The notes under the pieces were generated by a model. It saw only the letters and a list, made by a program, of their open reading frames with translations, had not been told where the DNA came from and made no database searches. Shown in pieces: positions 5,625-7,978 of a stretch of DNA of 7,978 nt. The stretch comes from Proteiniphilum sp. (GTDB lineage: Bacteria > Bacteroidota > Bacteroidia > Bacteroidales > Dysgonomonadaceae): positions 1 through 7,978 of the forward strand of contig JAAYFB010000408.1 in assembly GCA_012728465.1 (NCBI GenBank), in the 5' to 3' direction. Made by a program: the position numbers and the translations under genes. How positions within the stretch are numbered: the stretch's first letter is position 1; the number at the start of each line of letters is the position of its first letter.

Positions 5625-7037
5625 ATGCAACTAAGTGGAAAAACTAGAACCGAGCATGATCTTCTCGGTGAAATGGAAATACCCGTCGAATATTATCACG
5701 GTATCCAAACAGTAAGGGCTGTTGAGAACTTCAATATCAGCCGTTCAAAATTATTTCATTATCCTAAATTTGTAAATGCACTTGCTGACGTTAAAGCCGC
5801 AGCTGCAGTAGCTAATCACCAATTAGGACTGTTGGATGAGAAAATTAAAAATGCAATTGTACAAGCCTGTAAAGAAATTAAGGATGGTGCATTGCACGAG
5901 TTTTTTGTTGTGGATATGATTCAAGGTGGTGCAGGAACTTCAGTAAACATGAATGCAAATGAGGTTATTGCTAATAGAGCTCTTGAAATTTTGGGACATG
6001 AAAAAGGTGAGTATAAGTACTGTCACCCCAACAATCATGTAAACTTGTCTCAATCTACAAATGATGCATATCCAACAGCACTACATCTAGCAGTTTACAA
6101 CAGTATTGGTGATTTAATTGAGTCTTACAAAAAGATAGTTGTAGCATTCCGCAACAAGAGCTTAGAGTTTAAGGATATTATAAAAATGGGTCGCACGCAG
6201 CTTCAAGATGCAGTGCCTATGACGTTGGATCAGGAATTTGAGGCATTTGCGGTTATTTTAGAAGCTGAGGTAGAGCATTTAGTTCAAAGTAGATCTCAAC
6301 TTTGTGAAACAAATATGGGTGCTACTGCCATTGGTACGGGTATCAACTCGGATCCTGAGTATGCTAGCCTATGCACGAAACACCTTGCAGATATTTCGGG
6401 TACGCCTGTTGTGCTCGCAGATAATCTTATTGCAGCTACTTCGGATACAAGTGTATTTGTGCTTAACTCGTCGATAATTAAAAAAGGAGCCGTTAAGCTA
6501 TCTAAGATTAGCAATGACTTGAGGCTTTTAGCATCAGGTCCACGCACAGGTTTTGGTGAAATTAATCTTCCCCCGATGCAACCAGGTTCTTCCATCATGC
6601 CAGGCAAGGTTAATCCTGTGATACCAGAAGTGGTAAATCAAATAGCATTCAAGGTTATTGGTAACGACCTAACTGTGTCTATGGCTTCTGAGGCGGGACA
6701 ACTTCAATTGAATGTGATGGAGCCAATCATGGCACTTTCAATACTTGAGAGCATCGAGATATTAATTGAGGGAATCGAAACACTTCGCATCCGTTGCGTT
6801 GAGGGAATTACAGCCAATGAAGATAGATGTAGAGACTTGGTGATGAATAGCATTGGCTTGGTTACTGCTATTAACCCATATCTTGGCTACGAGGCTTCTA
6901 CTAAACTAGCTTCTGAAGCATTGCATTCGGGAAGAGGGGTTTATGACCTAGTTCTTGAGAGCGGTCTGATTGAAAAAGAAAAACTTGATGATATCTTGAA
7001 GCCTGAGAATATGGTTCAACCACGCAAGATGAATTAG
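5625..7037 (+). CDS. aspA: Aspartate ammonia-lyase (aspartase)
   Basis: Aspartase is a cytoplasmic homotetramer that interconverts L-aspartate with fumarate and ammonium. In fermenting Bacteroidota it can feed aspartate carbon into fumarate reduction. Start choice: the frame is open back to an ATG at 5568, but similarity to AspA begins around RTEHDLLGEMEIPVEYYHG, so the ATG at 5625 (470 residues) fits; the earlier ATG adds an odd hydrophobic stretch and overlaps a -7-like box. Motifs, numbered from 5625, are GGAGTSVNMNANEV (101-114), STNDAYPT (144-151), GRTQLQDAVPMTL (from 189) and the superfamily signature GSSIMPGKVNP (321-331). By comparison with the Bacillus enzyme, T105, S144, T145, N146 and T191 would contact substrate, S322 would be the general base, and K328 and N330 are also in place. 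Length and order are normal for the family. Fumarase C is a paralogue, but EIPVEYYHGIQTVRAVENF and GEYKYCHPNNHVN favour aspartase. It appears to be transcribed alone, between its own promoter candidates and a strong terminator. Confidence 0.95.
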   Translation: MQLSGKTRTEHDLLGEMEIPVEYYHGIQTVRAVENFNISRSKLFHYPKFVNALADVKAAAAVANHQLGLLDEKIKNAIVQACKEIKDGALHEFFVVDMIQGGAGTSVNMNANEVIANRALEILGHEKGEYKYCHPNNHVNLSQSTNDAYPTALHLAVYNSIGDLIESYKKIVVAFRNKSLEFKDIIKMGRTQLQDAVPMTLDQEFEAFAVILEAEVEHLVQSRSQLCETNMGATAIGTGINSDPEYASLCTKHLADISGTPVVLADNLIAATSDTSVFVLNSSIIKKGAVKLSKISNDLRLLASGPRTGFGEINLPPMQPGSSIMPGKVNPVIPEVVNQIAFKVIGNDLTVSMASEAGQLQLNVMEPIMALSILESIEILIEGIETLRIRCVEGITANEDRCRDLVMNSIGLVTAINPYLGYEASTKLASEALHSGRGVYDLVLESGLIEKEKLDDILKPENMVQPRKMN

Positions 7038-7061
7038 TTTTTATTGATATAATACTTATAT

Positions 7062-7099
7062 AACACCCTTGATGCTTTTGTAGTTAAGGGTGTTTTTTT
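7062..7099 (+). terminator. Intrinsic terminator of aspA
   Basis: AACACCCTT (7062-7070) pairs perfectly with AAGGGTGTT (7086-7094) over a 15-nt loop and is followed by five more T residues. It begins 24 bases after the aspA stop. The loop contains TTTGTAGTTA, the same 10-mer found in the loop of the efflux-operon terminator. Confidence 0.9.
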
Positions 7100-7160
7100 A
7101 TTATGTTACTTATAATGTGTAGATATTGTCCTCAGTAGTATATTAAATATAGAATAAGAG

Positions 7161-7190
7161 TTGTCAGATTGATTTTATTTTATATTTTTG
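7161..7190 (+). promoter_or_regulatory. Bacteroidota-type promoter of the DUF4332 gene
   Basis: TTG (7161-7163) and TATTTTTG (7183-7190) are 19 bp apart and fit the -33 / TAnnTTTG -7 pattern. Transcription would begin near 7197, giving an A-rich leader of about 38 nt without a Shine-Dalgarno sequence before the ATG at 7235. It follows the aspA terminator, which supports an independent unit. Confidence 0.7.
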
Positions 7191-7234
7191 TAGAAGAACC
7201 CAATTAATAAATTTAAAGACTAAATTAAAAAACT

Positions 7235-7645
7235 ATGGCTAACTACAAAATTGAAGAAATTGAAGGTATTGGTCCAGTAATGGGCGAAAAACTTAGAGAA
7301 GCAGGAATAACTACAACAGACAAACTTCTTGAGAGTACTCTAACACCAAAACAACGCAAAGATTTGGCAGAGTCAACAGGTATTTCACTTAAGCTGATTC
7401 TAAAATTTGCAAACATGGCAGACCTTTTCAGAATTACAGGTGTAGGACAGGAGTATGCAGAACTATTAGAGGCTGCAGGAGTAGATACTGTTCCTGAACT
7501 TGCACAGCGCAATGCAGAGAATTTAACTGCTAAAATGGAAGAAGTGAACGAAGAGAAGAGTCTTGTTAGAAGAACACCATCGCTTACTAGTGTTGAAAAG
7601 TGGGTGGAAGAGGCAAAAAATCTACCAAGAGCGTTGACTTACTAG
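7235..7645 (+). CDS. DUF4332 family protein with two helix-hairpin-helix motifs
   Basis: This 136-residue protein is likely cytoplasmic: it has no signal peptide or membrane segment and is rich in charged residues. It contains two copies of a helix-hairpin-helix-like motif, IEGIGPVMGEKLREAGI (residues 9-25) and ITGVGQEYAELLEAAGV (67-83), each followed by a TTDKLLE or DTVPELAQ helix. The 58-residue spacing suggests an internal duplication, as in the DUF4332 family. The GIGP/GVGQ hairpins resemble those of DNA-binding proteins, so non-specific nucleic-acid binding is plausible, but the function of this family is not established. The C-terminal part (about 94-136) is a charged helical segment ending SVEKWVEEAKNLPRALTY. 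The gene has its own promoter 45 bp upstream and a terminator 62 bp downstream, so it is a single-gene unit with no functional hint from its neighbours. The ATG at 7235 is the first codon of the conserved region and follows AATTAAAAAACT. Confidence 0.85.
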   Translation: MANYKIEEIEGIGPVMGEKLREAGITTTDKLLESTLTPKQRKDLAESTGISLKLILKFANMADLFRITGVGQEYAELLEAAGVDTVPELAQRNAENLTAKMEEVNEEKSLVRRTPSLTSVEKWVEEAKNLPRALTY

Positions 7646-7673
7646 AAAGCGTTCACTTAATAATGTTTCTATT

Positions 7674-7688
7674 TTAGATTAAATCTAA
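7674..7688. repeat. Palindrome after the DUF4332 gene
   Basis: TTAGATT (7674-7680) and AATCTAA (7682-7688) are inverted copies around a single A. It begins 28 bases after the stop codon and lies 19 bases before the terminator stem. It closely resembles TTTTAGATTATAATCT after the lipoprotein gene (4736-4751). Confidence 0.45.
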
Positions 7689-7707
7689 CAGGCGGAAAAG
7701 AAATAAT

Positions 7708-7751
7708 AACCCATCCCTACTTTTTCTGTAAGAAGGGGTGGGTTGTCTTTT
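7708..7751 (+). terminator. Intrinsic terminator of the DUF4332 gene
   Basis: AACCCATCCC (7708-7717) pairs with GGGGTGGGTT (7735-7744), 10 bp with one G-U pair. The loop may also close through TTCT/AGAA. The tail GTCTTTT follows. On the opposite strand the hairpin is followed by a moderately T-rich ATTATTTCTTTT, so it could also serve as a backup terminator for the convergent gene. Confidence 0.8.
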
Positions 7752-7800
7752 ATATTAATTAGTCAGCAATTAAGTTGCAACTTCTTCACAAAGCAATAGC

Positions 7801-7843
7801 TTAATATAAAAGAGGTACACTCCAAAAAGTTTCGAAGTGTACC
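7801..7843 (-). terminator. Intrinsic terminator of the minus-strand rhodanese gene
   Basis: Read on the minus strand, GGTACACT (7843-7836) pairs with AGTGTACC (7821-7814), an 8-bp stem, and is followed by TCTTTTATATTAA (7813-7801). It lies about 45 bases after the stop codon at 7889-7891. On the plus strand no T-tract follows, so the direction is clear. Confidence 0.75.
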
Positions 7844-7888
7844 CCAGTACATATGATATTCAATATTATTGCTAATAATATATGTCGA

Positions 7889-7978
7889 TTACTTCTTTCT
7901 CATCATCATATTCATTAATCCACCACCATTTTTTACATTCGTAAAGCCAAGTTGACTAAGCATTGCTTGCGCATAGCC
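7889..7978 (-). CDS. C-terminal end of a probable rhodanese-domain protein (5' part beyond window)
   Basis: Only the last 29 codons and the TAA (complement of 7889-7891) are in the window. They read in frame from the right edge as GYAQAMLSQLGFTNVKNGGG followed by LMNMMMRKK. This matches the end of rhodanese (sulfurtransferase) domains, where the active-site Cys loop is followed by a helix of the type R-S-x2-A-x2-L-x2-GF-x-NV and then NxGG. The catalytic Cys would lie just outside the window, so activity cannot be judged. The short Met-rich, basic end (LMNMMMRKK) replaces the usual last helix; small single-domain PspE- or GlpE-like proteins can end this way. It converges on the DUF4332 gene, and the two are separated by facing terminators. 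Confidence 0.6.
   Translation of the reverse strand, partial: GYAQAMLSQLGFTNVKNGGGLMNMMMRKK

Overview
The window looks like a chromosomal piece of an AT-rich member of the Bacteroidota, probably Bacteroidales. Three things suggest this: protein sequences of Bacteroidota type, start codons without Shine-Dalgarno sequences but with A-rich leaders, and promoters of the Bacteroidota -33 TTG / -7 TAnnTTTG kind. This placement is inferred from motifs, not from a database search.

Positions 1-4728 hold the end of a heavy-metal efflux operon on the plus strand. It contains the C-terminal half of a CusA-type RND pump, a TolC/CusC-type outer-membrane channel with a methionine-rich stretch, a CusB-type adaptor and a small lipoprotein. 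The first three genes are 3 and 8 bp apart, and the lipoprotein follows 47 bp later. The adaptor carries a His-rich linker and a CxxC heavy-metal-binding motif at its N-terminus, and an HMA (copper-chaperone-like) domain at its C-terminus. The lipoprotein is essentially a free copy of that HMA domain: 50 of 84 aligned residues are identical by hand count. Both HMA domains end in an unusual Y-x2-LP-x-CC-x-YR tail. Together the proteins suggest Cu(I)/Ag(I) export in which a tethered and a fused HMA domain could hand metal to the pump. This duplicated HMA arrangement is the most interesting protein-level feature. A terminator closes the operon at 4768-4807.

Positions 4729-5624 are about 900 bp without a convincing gene. 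They hold the operon terminator, a degenerate inverted repeat with arms of roughly 100 bp (4891-5094, resembling a decayed MITE), two further hairpins, a candidate promoter inside a 7-bp inverted repeat, and a cluster of TGAAAAATG repeats just before the next gene.

Positions 5625-7037 encode aspartate ammonia-lyase (aspA) with an intact active site, closed by a strong terminator. A separate single-gene unit at 7161-7751 has its own promoter, a DUF4332 protein with two helix-hairpin-helix motifs, and a terminator. At the right edge, on the minus strand, are the last 29 codons of a probable rhodanese-domain protein with its own terminator. The two convergent terminators have T-rich tails that are perfect 13-bp inverted copies of each other.
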